A DNA stretch of 14,847 nt, taken from NCBI GenBank assembly GCA_030432775.1, contig JAUILO010000054.1, forward strand, positions 1 to 14,847, written 5' to 3'. The stretch is from Alphaproteobacteria bacterium (GTDB lineage: Bacteria; Pseudomonadota; Alphaproteobacteria; Micavibrionales; Micavibrionaceae). The stretch's first letter is position 1. Each line of letters opens with the position of its first letter. The position numbers and the translations under genes were made by a program. The notes beneath the pieces are model-generated. The model did no database searches and was not told where the DNA came from. It saw only the letters and a list, made by a program, of their open reading frames with translations. Positions 13,882-14,847 of the stretch are shown one piece after another.

Positions 13882-14847
13882 TCATGCTCCTGATTTATTT
13901 TTTTCTAGAACAGCTTCATTAATGCTTTTCGGCAAAGGCTTTGTTTTTTCATACTTGGATAGATACGGCAAAACCACAAGGAAGAAGAAGAAGTGGTAAG
14001 CTGTAAAGGCAAGCCCGACATACCCCATCGGAATATCCTTCACAACAGGAATGTGATTAACAAACCCGAGGAACGGTATTTTGCTTTCTAGTGATGGACC
14101 AAGCAACGCATCCGCAGTTTCAGCGCCAACATACATCAGCACGAAGAAACCAAAGACCAAGAACAACAAGAACTTCTTGAATGCCGGTCTGTAACGTGCG
14201 CTGCGCACCGGGCTAAAATCAAGCCAAGGCATCACAAATAAAAGACCTACAGCACCGAACATCGCAAGCACGCCGCCAAGCTTGGCTTCAATAAACACGA
14301 TATCTGTAAAAGGAATACCAATATCAAATGTAATCGCACGCAAGATCGCATAGAACGGCAGGAAGTACCATTCAGGAACGATATGGTGTGGTGTTTGAAG
14401 CGGGTTGTACTCAACAAAGTGATCAGAGTGAGCAAATATCTCCGGCTTATAGAAAGTTACAAGCACGAATAACAACAAGAACACCATCAAACCAAACGTA
14501 TCTTTAATTGTGTAGAACGGGTGAAATGGAATCGTGTCTTTTTCTGTTTGAGGCTCAATACCGGTCGGGTTGTTAGAACCGGTCACATGCAATGCCCAAA
14601 CATGCAAGAAAACAACACCAACAATCACAAATGGCAGTAAATAATGCAGAGCGAAGAAGCGCTTTAGCGTCGGGTTATCGACAGAAAAACCACCCCATAA
14701 AAATTCGACAATCGGCTTACCAACGACAGGAATAGCAGAAAACAGGTTAGTAATAACAGTCGCGCCCCATCCACTCATCTGGCTCCAAGGCAGTGTGTAC
14801 CCCATAAACGCAGTCGCCATCATCAACAAGAAGATCACAACACCCAA
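13882..14847 (-). CDS. petB: Cytochrome b of the cytochrome bc1 complex (partial, N-terminus outside window)
   Basis: The last 321 residues of the di-haem membrane subunit; roughly the first 110-120, including the first His pair, lie beyond the right edge. The quinol-oxidation region SQMSGWGATVITNLFSAIP is at 22-40 of the visible part. The second pair of haem ligands is His68 and His82 in HYLLPFVIVGVVFLH, followed by TGSNNPTG at 89-96, and the quinol-oxidation PEWY motif is at 158-161. Several further membrane segments follow, as in the alphaproteobacterial fused cytochrome b rather than the split b6/subunit IV. Its TGA overlaps an ATG of the next gene. The Rieske gene presumably lies further upstream. 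Confidence 0.95.
   Translation of the reverse strand: MGVVIFLLMMATAFMGYTLPWSQMSGWGATVITNLFSAIPVVGKPIVEFLWGGFSVDNPTLKRFFALHYLLPFVIVGVVFLHVWALHVTGSNNPTGIEPQTEKDTIPFHPFYTIKDTFGLMVFLLLFVLVTFYKPEIFAHSDHFVEYNPLQTPHHIVPEWYFLPFYAILRAITFDIGIPFTDIVFIEAKLGGVLAMFGAVGLLFVMPWLDFSPVRSARYRPAFKKFLLFLVFGFFVLMYVGAETADALLGPSLESKIPFLGFVNHIPVVKDIPMGYVGLAFTAYHFFFFLVVLPYLSKYEKTKPLPKSINEAVLEKNKSGA

Noticed and set aside
1..14847. Search for tRNA, rRNA, CRISPR arrays, insertion sequences and prophage genes
   Set aside because: No tRNA-like cloverleaf ends, regularly spaced repeats, transposase motifs or terminal inverted repeats were seen by eye; a program could still find weak cases.

Overview
The window reads as chromosomal core and near-core sequence of an alphaproteobacterium of moderate GC (judged by eye, not counted). 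Three things point there: a TrcR-type cell-cycle regulator (DUF1013) beside a PIG3-like quinone oxidoreductase and a DUF1192 protein, an NDUFAF5-like protein, and adjacent cytochrome b and cytochrome c1 genes of a bc1 complex. I cannot name the genus. No tRNA, rRNA, CRISPR array, transposase or phage gene was seen.

Layout. Positions 1-317 are mostly non-coding, with a possible gene start leaving the left edge and an exact tandem 14-bp repeat. Positions 318-4236 (+) hold a two-gene overlapping unit: a 995-residue protein with an N-terminal methyltransferase domain, a Nudix-like region and a Ser/Gly/Thr/Ala-rich tail ending in lysines, followed by an NDUFAF5-like methyltransferase-fold protein whose SAM loop looks degenerate. 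Positions 4277-5998 (-) hold DUF1192, GMP reductase and a small conserved-looking protein with a Ser/Lys tail. Positions 6099-7985 (+) hold the quinone oxidoreductase and TrcR, each followed by a terminator. Positions 8109-8300 (-) hold a DUF465/YdcH-like protein with a very good promoter. Positions 8301-8809 carry no protein gene but hold two minus-strand terminators and a possible small RNA. Positions 8810-14847 (-) are a long leftward series: cytochrome b (partial), cytochrome c1, a two-helix membrane protein, a DUF924 protein, a Na/Pi-cotransporter family protein and an ALDH7-type aldehyde dehydrogenase.

How the genes relate. Cytochrome b and c1 form the quinol-oxidising core of complex III. 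The small membrane protein and DUF924 are translationally coupled (TAATG overlap) and may be cotranscribed with them. The Na/Pi protein has its own good promoter and may be followed on the same transcript by the aldehyde dehydrogenase. GMP reductase recycles GMP to IMP.

Most notable observations: the methyltransferase/Nudix-like/low-complexity fusion; two leftward genes whose best start, judged by Shine-Dalgarno spacing and reading frame, is ATT, both followed by a serine codon; a candidate small RNA at about 8429-8550 (-); and a terminator with a mutually exclusive alternative hairpin after the quinone oxidoreductase gene.
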